The notes below the pieces were generated by a model that did not search any database, was not told the origin of the DNA, and saw nothing but the letters and a program-made list of their open reading frames with translations. From positions 62,001 through 126,000 of the forward strand of contig NZ_BCVX01000013.1 in the NCBI RefSeq assembly GCF_001591965.1: 64,000 bases of DNA, given 5' to 3'. Numbering within the stretch: position 1 is the stretch's first letter; each line of letters opens with the position of its first letter. The stretch comes from Lysinibacillus odysseyi 34hs-1 = NBRC 100172 (lineage in GTDB: Bacteria > Bacillota > Bacilli > Bacillales_A > Planococcaceae). The position numbers were made by a program, and so were the translations under genes. Below are positions 36,567 through 46,710 of this stretch, piece after piece.

Positions 36567-38339
36567 TTAATCTTTTTTCACTGCTGTAACTGCTAAATTC
36601 AATTCCTCTAATTGTGCATCTGCAACTGTTGATGGAGCCGAAGTTAACAGACAGCTTGCTGTTGCCGTTTTCGGGAAGGCGATTGTATCACGTAAGTTTG
36701 TACGTCCTGCCAGCAGCATAACAAAACGGTCAAGACCAAACGCTAAACCACCATGTGGAGGAACACCATATTCAAATGCCTCCAATAAGAAGCCGAATTG
36801 CTCATGTGCTTCCTCTTCCGTGAAGCCTAACAGCTTAAACATTTTGTTTTGTAATTCCGGCTCGTAAATACGCAATGATCCGCCGCCTAGCTCATAGCCA
36901 TTTAACACAATATCATAAGCCTGTGCACGAACTGCCGCAGGATTTGTATCCATTAGCTCAATGTCTTCATCAAATGGACGAGTAAATGGATGGTGCGCTG
37001 CGTAATAACGTCCTTCTTCTTCGTCATATTCGAATAATGGCCAATCTACAATCCAAAGGAATGCAAACTTGGATTCATCGATTAAACCCAGTTCTTTTCC
37101 AAGCTTCAGACGAAGTGCACCAAGTGCATCTGCTACGATAGTTGATTGGTCTGCACCGAATAATAATAAGTCGCCTGCTTCAGCACCTGTGCGCTCAATT
37201 AGCTTGTCAGCCATTTCTCCTTCAAAGAATTTGGCAATCGGGCCGTTCAATCCTTCTTCTGTTACTTTCAGCCATGCAAGTCCTTTTGCCTTGTAGATCG
37301 CTGCAAATTCACCAAGTGCATCAATGTCTTTACGAGAGTAGTTATAAGCAGCACCTTTTACGTTGATTGCCTTTACTTCCCCGCCGTTCTCGATAGCACC
37401 TGAGAATACTTTGAAGCTTGAATCTTTGACGATATCGGAAAGCTGGATAAGCTCTAACCCGAAGCGCACATCCGGTTTATCCGATCCATAGCGGGCCATC
37501 GCTTCCTCGTAGCTCATTCGTTGGAATGGTGCTTGCACTTCAATGCCTTTTACTTCTTTCATCACGGCTTGGATCAGACGTTCGTTCATTTCAATAATTT
37601 CATCCATCGACATGAAAGATGTCTCAATATCAACCTGTGTAAATTCAGGCTGACGGTCTGCACGTAAGTCTTCATCACGGAAGCAGCGTGCAATTTGGAA
37701 GTATTTTTCAAACCCAGATACCATCAGCAGCTGTTTGAATAACTGCGGAGACTGCGGTAATGCATAAAATTCACCTTCATGTACGCGGGATGGTACTAAA
37801 TAATCACGCGCTCCTTCTGGCGTTGACTTAGTTAAAATTGGTGTCTCTACTTCCAGGAAGCCTTCTTGTTGCAGGAAGTTTCGAATTGTTACCGTTACAT
37901 CTGAGCGCATTTTAAATGTATCGAACATTACAGGACGTCGCAGGTCTAAATAGCGGTATTTTAAACGTAAATCTTCTGATACTTCCACTTTATCCTCAAT
38001 GGCAAATGGAGGAGTTTTCGCTTCATTAATAATTGTTAAAGTTTCGGCTAAAACTTCAATTTCACCCGTTTTAATATTGTTGTTGATTTGCGAAGCATCG
38101 CGTAAGACTACTTTCCCTGTTACTTCGATAACATATTCACTACGGATTTTTTCAGCTACTTCCAGGGCATCTTTCGCCTGATCACCGAAGACCACCTGAA
38201 TAATTCCTGTACGGTCGCGCATATCAACGAAAATTAATCCACCTAAATCACGGCGTTTTTGCACCCAACCTTTTAATACGACTTGCTCGCCCTGATGAGC
38301 AGCTGTTACCTCACCACAGGCATGTGTACGTTGTGCCAT
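36567..38339 (-). CDS. aspS: Aspartyl-tRNA synthetase
   Basis: 590 residues, bacterial-type class IIb synthetase. An OB-fold anticodon-binding domain at the N-terminus ([20 protein letters not shown]) is followed by the catalytic core with the inserted GAD domain. Motif 2 is [18 protein letters not shown] near 217 and motif 3 [12 protein letters not shown] near 535. It charges tRNA-Asp. GGAGGAA precedes the ATG. It follows hisS by 27 bases, so both are under the same T-box leader. Confidence 0.97.
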   Translation of the reverse strand: MAQRTHACGEVTAAHQGEQVVLKGWVQKRRDLGGLIFVDMRDRTGIIQVVFGDQAKDALEVAEKIRSEYVIEVTGKVVLRDASQINNNIKTGEIEVLAETLTIINEAKTPPFAIEDKVEVSEDLRLKYRYLDLRRPVMFDTFKMRSDVTVTIRNFLQQEGFLEVETPILTKSTPEGARDYLVPSRVHEGEFYALPQSPQLFKQLLMVSGFEKYFQIARCFRDEDLRADRQPEFTQVDIETSFMSMDEIIEMNERLIQAVMKEVKGIEVQAPFQRMSYEEAMARYGSDKPDVRFGLELIQLSDIVKDSSFKVFSGAIENGGEVKAINVKGAAYNYSRKDIDALGEFAAIYKAKGLAWLKVTEEGLNGPIAKFFEGEMADKLIERTGAEAGDLLLFGADQSTIVADALGALRLKLGKELGLIDESKFAFLWIVDWPLFEYDEEEGRYYAAHHPFTRPFDEDIELMDTNPAAVRAQAYDIVLNGYELGGGSLRIYEPELQNKMFKLLGFTEEEAHEQFGFLLEAFEYGVPPHGGLAFGLDRFVMLLAGRTNLRDTIAFPKTATASCLLTSAPSTVADAQLEELNLAVTAVKKD

Positions 38340-38366
38340 CTTGTAATTCCTCCAACTTCATTCTAT

Positions 38367-39632
38367 CTATTTTTGTAATACGAAATTCACGAGTTCAGCA
38401 AAGGCTACCTTCTCCTGTGTACCTGTTTCCATTTCCTTCACATTGACCGCCTGCTCCTCAAGCTCTGTCTCTCCTAGAACGATGACATATTTAGCTCCTT
38501 GACGGTCGGCCGTTTTCATTTGAGCTTTCATTTTACGATCCGCATAATCCATATCCGCAGAAATACCGTTTGCACGGAATGTGCTAACTAGTTCAACTGC
38601 TTTTGCTTTTGCTGCTTCTCCCATGACAACGACATACATATCAAGTTGATCATCTTCCTGCAGCGCAACACCTTCAGCCTCCAGAGCCAATAGAAGACGC
38701 TCAATAGAAAGGGCAAAACCAATCCCGGGTGCATCCGGCCCGCCGATATCTTCCACAAGACCATTGTAGCGGCCTCCGCCGCAAAGCGTTGTGATTGCAC
38801 CGAATCCGGAAGCGGTAGACATAATTTCAAAAGCTGTATGGTTGTAATAATCAAGCCCGCGTACAAGGTTTGGATCGACTTCGTAAGGGATACCTAAACG
38901 ATCTAAATAATCCTTTACCTTTGTAAAGTATTCAGCAGAATACTCCGTTAAATAGTCCGTTAAAGCAGGAGCGTTTGCCATTAATGGATGTTCACGGTCT
39001 ACCTTGCAGTCTAAAATCCGTAACGGATTTTTCTCCAGACGTTTTTGGCAGTCCGAACAGAATTCACCAATGGACGGCTCAAAGTGGTTAATAAGCGCTG
39101 TACGGTGAGCATCTCGTGTCTCTTTATCCCCTAAGGAATTAATTACTAATTTTAAATCCTTCAAGCCGACCTTTTTATAAATATCCATTGCAAATGAAAT
39201 AACCTCTGCATCAATGGCAGGGTCTGCTGAACCAATTGCTTCTACACCGAATTGTACGAATTGGCGGTAGCGTCCTGCCTGCTGCCGCTCGTAACGGAAC
39301 ATCGGCCCGATATAGGAGAGCTTGACAGGCTGATCTGGCTGGCCGAACATTTTGTGCTCTACATAGGCACGTACAGCTGCAGCTGTGCCTTCTGGGCGCA
39401 ACGTAAGCGAGCGGCCTCCACGGTCAGTAAATGTGTACATTTCCTTTTGAACGATATCTGTTGTATCCCCTACGCCGCGCTGAAATAATTCTGTCGATTC
39501 AAAAATCGGCGTACGAATTTCCTTATAGCGATACACATGGCTAAGATCGCGCAGCACCTTTTCTACTTGCTGCCATTTCTCTGATTGATCAGGTAAAATA
39601 TCCTGCGTTCCACGAGGTACTTTAAAACTCAT
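38367..39632 (-). CDS. hisS: Histidyl-tRNA synthetase
   Basis: 421 residues, class II synthetase. Catalytic motifs include [14 protein letters not shown], motif 2 [16 protein letters not shown] near 112, histidine-specific [14 protein letters not shown] near 258 and GGGRYNGL near 285, with an anticodon-binding domain from about 325. First gene of the hisS-aspS operon, headed by a T-box leader that reads the charging state of a tRNA. AGAGGAAGTG precedes the ATG. Confidence 0.97.
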   Translation of the reverse strand: MSFKVPRGTQDILPDQSEKWQQVEKVLRDLSHVYRYKEIRTPIFESTELFQRGVGDTTDIVQKEMYTFTDRGGRSLTLRPEGTAAAVRAYVEHKMFGQPDQPVKLSYIGPMFRYERQQAGRYRQFVQFGVEAIGSADPAIDAEVISFAMDIYKKVGLKDLKLVINSLGDKETRDAHRTALINHFEPSIGEFCSDCQKRLEKNPLRILDCKVDREHPLMANAPALTDYLTEYSAEYFTKVKDYLDRLGIPYEVDPNLVRGLDYYNHTAFEIMSTASGFGAITTLCGGGRYNGLVEDIGGPDAPGIGFALSIERLLLALEAEGVALQEDDQLDMYVVVMGEAAKAKAVELVSTFRANGISADMDYADRKMKAQMKTADRQGAKYVIVLGETELEEQAVNVKEMETGTQEKVAFAELVNFVLQK

Positions 39633-39739
39633 GAATCACACTTCCTCTCTTGTTTTAGATGGCGTTTCGTTACGAGAGCGCTGTTAGATAAGTAACACTG
39701 CCGGCAGTTGTCGTGCCTGCCGACAAGGCTTTTTCCTAT

Positions 39740-40021
39740 CGCAAAAATAAAAAAAAGCCCCCGCCCCCTGCTAATTGCAAGGGACGAAAGCTGTAACTTC
39801 CGCGGTTCCACCCTAGTTGATGCACAATGGCATCCACCTCGTAATCGGATAACGGCCGATTCCGTCTTTCCCTACTAAACGTTTGTTTTTTCAGGAAAAA
39901 GCCTCCCAAGTGTTATTCGCATCATACATACTGCAGGAAAACTTTCAGCCCTTGATTTTCCCTCTCTTATCAGCATTGGTATTTACTACTTGCTTGATCA
40001 TCAGCATTTCATTTTAGATTA
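39740..40021 (-). promoter_or_regulatory. T-box riboswitch leader of hisS-aspS
   Basis: The conserved T-box sequence AGGGTGGAACCGCGG is present on the minus strand (39799-39813). It is followed by a terminator stem (CCCTTGC..GCAGGGG) and a long T-run; the two structures are mutually exclusive. Upstream lies a stem I region with AAGTAGTAAATACC and GATAAGAGAGG elements. A plausible specifier is CAC (His) at 39910-39912, in GCGAATAACACTT. Uncharged tRNA-His would stabilise the antiterminator and allow hisS-aspS expression. The specifier choice is less certain than the class. Confidence 0.92.
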
Positions 40022-40027
40022 TACATA

Positions 40028-40056
40028 ATCTTAATGTGGCATACCTGTCTTGTCAA
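40028..40056 (-). promoter_or_regulatory. hisS-aspS promoter
   Basis: Consensus TTGACA (40051-40056), 17-base spacer, TAAGAT (40028-40033), just before the T-box leader. Confidence 0.8.
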
Positions 40057-40251
40057 CTATTTTTTGATTATAAATACCTCATTTGGCATAAATCGAGCAT
40101 TCGGGTTCCTTTTACTTTAGACAATATCTCCTATTATTTCTTTTTGGCTAAAATAACTGTAGATTTTAATACATACTTGCTTTTACAATGGTAGTAGTAA
40201 CCCTATTTCGACACACACATACTTTATTTATGTTGAAAGGAGGCCTGCATA

Positions 40252-41793
40252 ATGAGACAAGCATTCCACATTATCATTGTATGTATGCTGATCTTTTCCA
40301 TAGCATTGCCGACCACTTCCAATGCTGCAGGGGACGATTTAGTCGTTGCTGCAGAAGTTTTAAACCTTCGTGAAGGGCCAGGGTTATCCTACCCTATCCT
40401 CTTAAAGCTAAAAGAAGGGGATACAGTGTCGACAATTGAATACGAGGGAGATTGGATCCATGTCAAAGCCGGAAATACAGAAGGCTGGATTGCTGGTTGG
40501 ATGACGAAAGCAAACGTACAGACAGAAAGTAAGCAGACGCAAAAAGTTATCATTTCTCAAGTCGATCATTTAAATGTACGAGCAGAACCTTCTCTTTCCT
40601 CAACCGTGCTGACCCAGTTACCCTCAGGTAATGAAGCCACATACATAAAGTCACAAAATGACTGGATTCAAATTCATTATGGAACAACGACAGGGTGGGT
40701 ATCAAGCCAATATGTGACGGTAAAGGAGCTTTCCAAAGCTGCCGCAGAGGAAATAGCTGAGGCACCAAGTGAAGGCAATATGTTTACTGTAACAGTAGAT
40801 GCGGTGAATGTACGAAAGAAAGCAGATTTAACATCCAAGCGTGTTGGTTCAGCCTACCGCGGGGAGCAGTTCAAAGTATTAGAACAGTCGAATAACTGGG
40901 TTCATATTCAATACAAAAATAATACTGAGGGCTGGATTTACAAATTCTATGGTTCTTTCGGCGAACAAGCACCATCATCCACATCAAAAGCCTCGCCATC
41001 TGACGAAAGTGTCACGATTATTTACGAAGGGACAAACCTTCGCCAGGAGGCTTCTACATCCTCCGCTATTGTTTACCGTGCAAATGCCGGTGAAACATAC
41101 CGCATACTTGAAGAACAGGGTGACTGGTATAAAGTTTCCGTAAACGGCAATAAAACGGCTTATGTTGCTAATTGGGTTGTTTCAGGAACAGATACTAAAC
41201 AGCAATCTCCAGCAGTAAAAAGAACAGCGGCCGAAAGAAAAAACGGTACACTCAAGGGCGTAACCATCGTCATTGATGCGGGACACGGTGGAAATGACCA
41301 TGGAACGACCGGCAGCAGAGGGACAGATGAAAAAGGAATTACACTAAAAACAGCTGAGATGCTGAAATCTAAACTTCGTGCAGCAGGTGCTGACGTTATT
41401 ATGACACGGGAATCTGACGTATATGTGGATCTCCGGAAGCGGGTTGCCATCTCTCACCAAGTAGAGGCAGATGCTTTTATCAGCCTTCACTATGATGCCA
41501 CAGAAAATAGCGCAGTTTCCGGGGTTACAACTTACTATTTAAATAGTAACCAGCAGGAGCTGGCAAAGTACGTCCATGCGAAACTCGCTAAGAAAGTATC
41601 CCTTCGTGACCGTGGTGTCCAGCCTGGGAATTATCTTGTATTACGTGAAAACCGCCAAAAAGCCATTTTAATAGAATTAGGTTTTTTAAGTAACCCTAGT
41701 GAAGAGCGGTCCATCACAACAGACTATTACCGTGAACAGGCAACACTCGGTATTTATGAGGGAATTCTCGACTATTTCGATTCCCAGCTGTAA
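40252..41793 (+). CDS. Secreted N-acetylmuramoyl-L-alanine amidase with four SH3b domains (YrvJ-like)
   Basis: 513 residues. A signal peptide (about 1-25, ending SNAAG) is followed by four SH3b repeats (about 28-87, 95-150, 178-235, 255-310), each with the LNLREGPG / NVRAEPS / NVRKKAD / NLRQEAS signature. A zinc-dependent amidase_3 domain occupies 340-510 (VIDAGHGGNDHG, SLHYDATEN, catalytic Glu in LIELGFLSN). It cleaves the sugar-peptide bond of peptidoglycan and is probably wall-bound through the SH3b array. AAAGGAGG precedes the ATG. B. subtilis yrvJ holds the same place next to hisS. Confidence 0.93.
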   Translation: MRQAFHIIIVCMLIFSIALPTTSNAAGDDLVVAAEVLNLREGPGLSYPILLKLKEGDTVSTIEYEGDWIHVKAGNTEGWIAGWMTKANVQTESKQTQKVIISQVDHLNVRAEPSLSSTVLTQLPSGNEATYIKSQNDWIQIHYGTTTGWVSSQYVTVKELSKAAAEEIAEAPSEGNMFTVTVDAVNVRKKADLTSKRVGSAYRGEQFKVLEQSNNWVHIQYKNNTEGWIYKFYGSFGEQAPSSTSKASPSDESVTIIYEGTNLRQEASTSSAIVYRANAGETYRILEEQGDWYKVSVNGNKTAYVANWVVSGTDTKQQSPAVKRTAAERKNGTLKGVTIVIDAGHGGNDHGTTGSRGTDEKGITLKTAEMLKSKLRAAGADVIMTRESDVYVDLRKRVAISHQVEADAFISLHYDATENSAVSGVTTYYLNSNQQELAKYVHAKLAKKVSLRDRGVQPGNYLVLRENRQKAILIELGFLSNPSEERSITTDYYREQATLGIYEGILDYFDSQL

Positions 41794-41852
41794 ACAAAAA
41801 AGGACAGGCTGGGTACATCTTCTTTTTGCCATATTATCTAAAAACATATGAA

Positions 41853-41912
41853 GACAAAGTCGCAAAAAGACTTTGTCCCCACTCTGAAGGGCATGCTAAG
41901 TCAGCATGCCCT
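41853..41912. terminator. Two hairpins between the convergent amidase and catalase genes
   Basis: GACAAAGTC..GACTTTGTC (41853-41877) and AGGGCATGCT..AGCATGCCCT (41887-41911). Neither has a clear T-run on either strand, so termination is likely but not certain. The second begins immediately at the catalase stop codon. Confidence 0.5.
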
Positions 41913-42806
41913 TTACATATTTGCCATCAGCCTTTTCGCAATCATTTGGAATTCATCCGGGCCAATCCCAGGGGCAAATTCCTCCGGAAGCTCATCCAAT
42001 TCCGGTACTTTGCCTCCCTTTGGCATCCCTTCTATTACAACAAGCGGCTCATTTGTCGTTGGATGCGGGCCTTTCCATATTTGTTTGATGCCCTCATAGT
42101 CCCCTACATAATTCCACGTGAATAAAACATGCCCATCCCCGCGGTCCTCATATTTTCGGGCAGTATCAAATACCCGGTTATCCAGATTGGGAATCGGCAG
42201 CATCCTTGTTACATCCACGCCTGTTACCATTTCAAGTGCCTTTGCATAGGCCAAGATATGTGTACCGCCCCGTACTAGTAAATAGCCGATCATTTCCCGT
42301 GCTGTCGGATGGTCTGTCATTTCATACACACGCATTTTGTGCGTTCTTGCCCCGCACTCCAAGAAAAAATTATGAAGAAGATCGAACACTAGATTGCCGC
42401 TTGATGTTACAAATTCTCCATTCCACGGTTTTCCCATTGAATCAACAGGCATCGAAGCTTGAGCGGCTGCGATGAAGCTTTGTGTGTTTCGCAAGTTCTT
42501 GGCATTTTGCAGCGGGCTTAAATCAGGTGGTGCTGTAAAAGAATTTCCTTTGTTTAAAAGATTAATCGTTGTTGCAACAAGCTCTACATGGCCGAATTCC
42601 TCTGCTGTAATACTTGCAACAAGGTCATAGAATGGCTTTAGCTTTTTTTTCCCACGGAAGTTGAATGATTGATACATATAATTATTCAGTGTCGACATTT
42701 CGCCAAATTTCCCGCCCAGCAGTTCCTGTACAGCACTTGCCGCATTGGCATCGCCATATTCGACATTGGGCAGCTCGATCGCCAGACGATTGACACGTTG
42801 AAACAT
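41913..42806 (-). CDS. Manganese catalase family protein
   Basis: 297 residues. Ferritin-like bundle with the expected di-manganese ligands: Glu in GGKFGEMSTLNNYM near 36, EEFGHVE near 70, Glu in FFLECGARTHKMRVYE near 150, and His in LLVRGGTHILAYAKALE near 180. The C-terminal extension has the family's proline-rich tail. It splits hydrogen peroxide without haem and is cytoplasmic or spore-associated, since similar proteins occur in spore coats. GGAGGTG precedes the ATG. Single-gene unit. Confidence 0.9.
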   Translation of the reverse strand: MFQRVNRLAIELPNVEYGDANAASAVQELLGGKFGEMSTLNNYMYQSFNFRGKKKLKPFYDLVASITAEEFGHVELVATTINLLNKGNSFTAPPDLSPLQNAKNLRNTQSFIAAAQASMPVDSMGKPWNGEFVTSSGNLVFDLLHNFFLECGARTHKMRVYEMTDHPTAREMIGYLLVRGGTHILAYAKALEMVTGVDVTRMLPIPNLDNRVFDTARKYEDRGDGHVLFTWNYVGDYEGIKQIWKGPHPTTNEPLVVIEGMPKGGKVPELDELPEEFAPGIGPDEFQMIAKRLMANM

Positions 42807-42951
42807 AAAAACACCTCCGTTTTGTCTTTTGTAACATATGACATAACAGAGATGCTTATTACGTATCCTTTTTTATTACGCTTTGGCGTATATGATTTTG
42901 TTTCCTCATTTGTAAGACATAGATAGTCATCGATAGACATGAGCTAGAGTG

Positions 42952-43069
42952 CGAATCACATTAGCTTTGTCCGAACCGTCTCCTCGTATAAATAAATGTA
43001 TCCAATCAGGTTTTCTCCCGCTTTCTCCAATAGGAGACAGTGTTACCTGTAAAAAGCTACACTCTAGCT
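42952..43069. repeat. Perfect 10-base inverted repeat flanking about 98 bases
   Basis: AGCTAGAGTG (42952-42961) and CACTCTAGCT (43060-43069) are exact complements. The inner segment holds two smaller minus-strand hairpins (CTCC-tatt-GGAG and ACAG-gtaaca-CTGT). The right arm overlaps the end of the DUF2642 gene. Could be a folded 3' untranslated region or chance. Confidence 0.4.
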
Positions 43070-43260
43070 AGGGTAATCCAAACAATTTCATCCATTCGAA
43101 TAAAGAAAGGTGTTTGACAAATCTCCAGAACAATGTGATCAGGCAGTACAGAAGTTAAAATCCCTTGTTGAATATTTTTCCCGGTTTGCACGACAATTTG
43201 CTGACCGACCAAGCCTTTTACTGTCTCAAATAAATACGGATTCGATATTTGCATAGACAT
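43057..43260 (-). CDS. DUF2642 family small protein
   Basis: 67 residues, a small SH3-like/Sm-like beta barrel (LVGQQIVVQTGKNIQQGILT, DHIVLEICQTPFFIRMDEIV). This family is common in Bacillales and often spore-related (YuzF, GerQ/CotP neighbours), but the role is unknown. ATG 43260 has GGGGTGG at proper distance; an earlier in-frame start at 43284 lacks one. It lies 60 bases upstream of the dtd stop codon on the same strand. Confidence 0.75.
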   Translation of the reverse strand: MSMQISNPYLFETVKGLVGQQIVVQTGKNIQQGILTSVLPDHIVLEICQTPFFIRMDEIVWITLARV

Positions 43261-43320
43261 ACTTTCCACCCCTTCAAGGTACACGCTCGCTCCTATTGTA
43301 TGAAGTGGAATTAAAAAAGT

Positions 43321-43764
43321 TTACTTGGCAGAATCGATAATGATTGTTACCGGACCATCATTTATAAGAGCGACATCCATCATTGCTCCAAATACACCTG
43401 TTTCTACACGCAGACCATACGCACGCAGGGCTTCATTAAACGCTTCCCATAGTGGCTTTGCCTGTTCAGGACGTGCAGCGCCTGTAAAGCTGGGACGTCT
43501 TCCTTTCTTTGTCTCCCCGTAAAGAGTAAATTGTGATACAGATAAAATATCGCCGCCTGCCTCTAGAATGGAGTGGTTCATTTTTCCTTCTGCATCTTCC
43601 CAAAGACGAAGTTCGGCAACTTTTTTTGCACAATAGGCAATATCCTCATCCGTGTCTGTATGTGTAATTCCTACCAATAATACATACCCTTTATCGATCG
43701 CACCCGTTACTTCTCCATTTACGGTCACGGACGCTTGCTTTGAACGTTGAATCACTACCTTCAT
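43321..43764 (-). CDS. dtd: D-aminoacyl-tRNA deacylase
   Basis: 147 residues with both DTD signatures: [12 protein letters not shown] near 79 and NDGPVTIII near 135 (the Gly-cisPro motif that excludes L-amino acids). It removes D-amino acids mischarged on tRNA. AAGGTAGAG precedes the ATG. It follows rel by 20 bases, the usual rel-dtd order in Bacillus. Confidence 0.95.
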   Translation of the reverse strand: MKVVIQRSKQASVTVNGEVTGAIDKGYVLLVGITHTDTDEDIAYCAKKVAELRLWEDAEGKMNHSILEAGGDILSVSQFTLYGETKKGRRPSFTGAARPEQAKPLWEAFNEALRAYGLRVETGVFGAMMDVALINDGPVTIIIDSAK

Positions 43765-43784
43765 GTTTCTCTACCTTCTATTCT

Positions 43785-45977
43785 TTAATTAATAACGCGT
43801 TGCACAGAGTATATGTCCGGCAGTTGCTTAATCCGGTCGACTACCTTATGGAGCCCTGAAATATTCGTAATAGCAATAGTCAGGTGGATTGTTGCAATTT
43901 TATCCCTGTCTGCTCGCCCTGACACTGCCATAATATTTGTTTTCGTTTCACTCACAGCCATCATGACATCATTTAACACTCCTGGACGGTCAAATGCAGA
44001 GATTTCAATATCCACAGGGTACTCTTTACGGTGAGATGGAGCATTTTCCCACTCTACTTCAATAAGGCGTTCTGACGTTTCCCCATCCTGTATATTCGGA
44101 CAATCTGCACGGTGGACAGAAACTCCCCGGCCTTTTGTAATGAACCCTACGATTTCATCTCCTGGCACTGGGGTACAGCATCTGGACAAACGAATCAGCA
44201 AATTATCGATTCCCTTTACTACTACGCCTGTTTCTGTACGCTTCGTATTTACCGGCTTGGCCATTTCGCGCGCAATTTTTTCAAGAGCTTCCTCATGCTC
44301 ACGCTCTTTTCTCATTTTTTCGGCTAGGCGGTTCACAATCTGCTGCGCTGTAATCCCGCCAACTCCTACAGCAGCATAGAGATCTTCCTCGTGTGTATAA
44401 TTGAATTTTTCAATGACGCGCTTAATATTTTCAGATGTTAATACTTCTTTAAGATCAAACTCCTGAGCTTTAATTTCTTTTTCGACCATATCACGGCCTT
44501 TTTCGATGTTTTCTTCACGCAGATTTTTCTTGAAGAACTGTTTTATTTTATTTTTTGCCTGCGAGCTTTGAGCAATTTTAATCCAATCACGGCTTGGCCC
44601 AAATGATTGCTTAGAAGTCAGTACCTCGATAATATCTCCGGTTTTCAGCGGGGTATCGAGCGGCACCATTTTGCCGTTCACTTTAGCACCGATTGTTTTA
44701 TTGCCGACTTCCGAGTGGACACGGTAAGCAAAATCAATCGGTACGGAGCCTGCTGGGAGCTCCACGACATCTCCTTTTGGCGTAAAAACATAGACCATAT
44801 CAGAAAATAGGTCAAATTTTAGTGACTCCATGAATTCCTCAGCGTTCGATGATTCATTTTGGAACTCTAAAATTTCTCTAAACCATGTTAATTTCTGATC
44901 GATGCTTTCTCGTTTATTGTCAACGTTTTTCCCTTCTTTATAAGCCCAGTGTGCAGCAATCCCGTACTCTGCAATTTTGTGCATTTCCTTTGTGCGGATT
45001 TGCACTTCAAGCGGATCACCGAAAGGACCGATAACAGTCGTATGAAGAGACTGATATAGATTTTGCTTCGGCATGGCAATATAATCTTTAAAGCGGCCAG
45101 GCATCGGCTTCCATAGCGTGTGCACAATTCCAATGACAGCATAGCAATCCTTAATGCTATCAACAAGAATACGAACCGCTAATAAATCATATATTTCATT
45201 AAACTGCTTTTTTTGCATAGCCATTTTGCGGTAGATGGAGTAAATATGCTTCGGACGACCGTATATGTCAGCATCAATCTCCATCTCCTTCAGCTGTGAC
45301 CGGATTTCTGTTATGACATTGTCCAGATACAGTTCACGCTCATCACGCTTTTTCTTCATTAAACTAACAATCCGGTAATATTGCTGTGGGTTTAAATAGC
45401 GCAGTGCTGTATCCTCTAGCTCCCATTTCACGGTGTTAATTCCTAAACGATGAGCGAGTGGTGCAAAAATTTCTAGCGTTTCTTTTGAAATACGGCGTTG
45501 CTTTTCAGCAGGTAAATGCTTCAATGTACGCATATTGTGCAGACGATCTGCAAGCTTAATTAAAATGACACGTATATCCTGGGCCATCGCTACGAACATT
45601 TTGCGGTGATTTTCCGCCTGCTGTTCTTCTTTGGACAGATATTTTATTTTTCCGAGCTTTGTTACGCCATCAACAAGCATAGCAACCTCTTCATTAAATT
45701 CCCGTACTAAATCCTCACGGGAAACCTCTGTATCCTCTACAACATCATGCAGAAATCCGGCAGCAACCGTTTCCGGATCCATCTGTAAATCTGCCAAAAT
45801 GCCTGCTACTTGCACAGGATGTATAATATAAGGCTCTCCAGAACTGCGGAATTGTTCTTTATGTGCCTCCTTTGCCACTTCGTATGCTTTCACGACAAAA
45901 GCGACATGTTCATCATTCATATATGATTTAACGAGCTCGAAGACGTCTTCGGGCGCTAAAATTTGTTCTTTCGCCAT
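43785..45977 (-). CDS. rel: Bifunctional (p)ppGpp synthetase/hydrolase Rel
   Basis: 730 residues, as in B. subtilis RelA (734). HD hydrolase domain with [12 protein letters not shown] and FLHDVVEDT near 75, synthetase domain with [13 protein letters not shown] near 240 and [11 protein letters not shown], then TGS ([15 protein letters not shown]), helical, zinc-finger ([13 protein letters not shown]) and C-terminal ACT domains. It makes and breaks the stringent alarmone on starved ribosomes. ATG 45977 follows AAGGTGGA; the longer ORF starting at 46001 would begin inside the ribosome-site region with a TTG and is rejected. Confidence 0.96.
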   Translation of the reverse strand: MAKEQILAPEDVFELVKSYMNDEHVAFVVKAYEVAKEAHKEQFRSSGEPYIIHPVQVAGILADLQMDPETVAAGFLHDVVEDTEVSREDLVREFNEEVAMLVDGVTKLGKIKYLSKEEQQAENHRKMFVAMAQDIRVILIKLADRLHNMRTLKHLPAEKQRRISKETLEIFAPLAHRLGINTVKWELEDTALRYLNPQQYYRIVSLMKKKRDERELYLDNVITEIRSQLKEMEIDADIYGRPKHIYSIYRKMAMQKKQFNEIYDLLAVRILVDSIKDCYAVIGIVHTLWKPMPGRFKDYIAMPKQNLYQSLHTTVIGPFGDPLEVQIRTKEMHKIAEYGIAAHWAYKEGKNVDNKRESIDQKLTWFREILEFQNESSNAEEFMESLKFDLFSDMVYVFTPKGDVVELPAGSVPIDFAYRVHSEVGNKTIGAKVNGKMVPLDTPLKTGDIIEVLTSKQSFGPSRDWIKIAQSSQAKNKIKQFFKKNLREENIEKGRDMVEKEIKAQEFDLKEVLTSENIKRVIEKFNYTHEEDLYAAVGVGGITAQQIVNRLAEKMRKEREHEEALEKIAREMAKPVNTKRTETGVVVKGIDNLLIRLSRCCTPVPGDEIVGFITKGRGVSVHRADCPNIQDGETSERLIEVEWENAPSHRKEYPVDIEISAFDRPGVLNDVMMAVSETKTNIMAVSGRADRDKIATIHLTIAITNISGLHKVVDRIKQLPDIYSVQRVIN

Positions 45978-46110
45978 AAAATTAGTCCACCTTGTAATCA
46001 ATATTTTCTCTTCGAATGGTAATAACCTTAATTGTATAAAAAATTCCTATACATTGTAAAGACACACTCGTTTTTAGTAGGATACAATAGGTAAATTTGA
46101 ATACTTTGTG

Positions 46111-46156
46111 AAAAAAAACCGCGGACAAAAGCAAGTGTTTGCATTCATCCACGGTT
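46111..46156 (-). terminator. Terminator of apt
   Basis: AACCGTGGA and TCCGCGGTT close a long hairpin on the minus strand, followed by a run of eight T's. Confidence 0.8.
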
Positions 46157-46184
46157 GTTTCAATTAAATGATCAATCAAATGTA

Positions 46185-46697
46185 TTAATATGTGATTAAC
46201 GTTTTGACCGGGTAATTTCCAATTTTTTCACGGCCTTTTAATTCTGTCAGTTCAATCAGGAACGCACAGCCTACTACTTGTCCTCCAAGCTTTTCGATCA
46301 GACGGATTGTTGCATCCACTGTACCGCCGGTAGCAAGTAAGTCATCACAGATCAGCACTTTTTGGCCAGGCTTCACAGCATCATTATGCATTGTCAGTGT
46401 ATCTTGACCGTATTCCAGGCCATAATTTGCACTGATCACTTCACGTGGAAGCTTTCCAGGCTTACGTACAGGAGCAAAACCGATTTCAAGGGCATAAGCC
46501 ACTGGACAACCAATGATGAATCCGCGCGCTTCAGGACCTACGATGATTTCTGCTCCTACTTCTTTTGCATATTCAACGATTTGGTCAGTTGCATATTTGT
46601 AGGCCGGACCGTTGTCCATAATAGTGGTAATGTCTTTGAAACTGATGCCTTCTTTAGGCCAGTTCTCCACCGTTGTTACGTATTGCTTTAAATCCAA
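46185..46697 (-). CDS. apt: Adenine phosphoribosyltransferase
   Basis: 170 residues, type I PRTase fold with PRPP motif [13 protein letters not shown] near 122 and GPEARGFI near 57. It converts adenine plus PRPP to AMP. The start is TTG at 46697, eight bases after AAGGAGG. It lies 13 bases after recJ, the recJ-apt order of many Bacillota. Confidence 0.95.
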   Translation of the reverse strand: MDLKQYVTTVENWPKEGISFKDITTIMDNGPAYKYATDQIVEYAKEVGAEIIVGPEARGFIIGCPVAYALEIGFAPVRKPGKLPREVISANYGLEYGQDTLTMHNDAVKPGQKVLICDDLLATGGTVDATIRLIEKLGGQVVGCAFLIELTELKGREKIGNYPVKTLITY

Positions 46698-46710
46698 TGT
46701 GTTTTCCTCC

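Noticed and set aside
45978-46001. Longer N-terminus for Rel
   Set aside because: Its TTG start lies just before the ribosome site used by ATG 45977, which matches the family's start.
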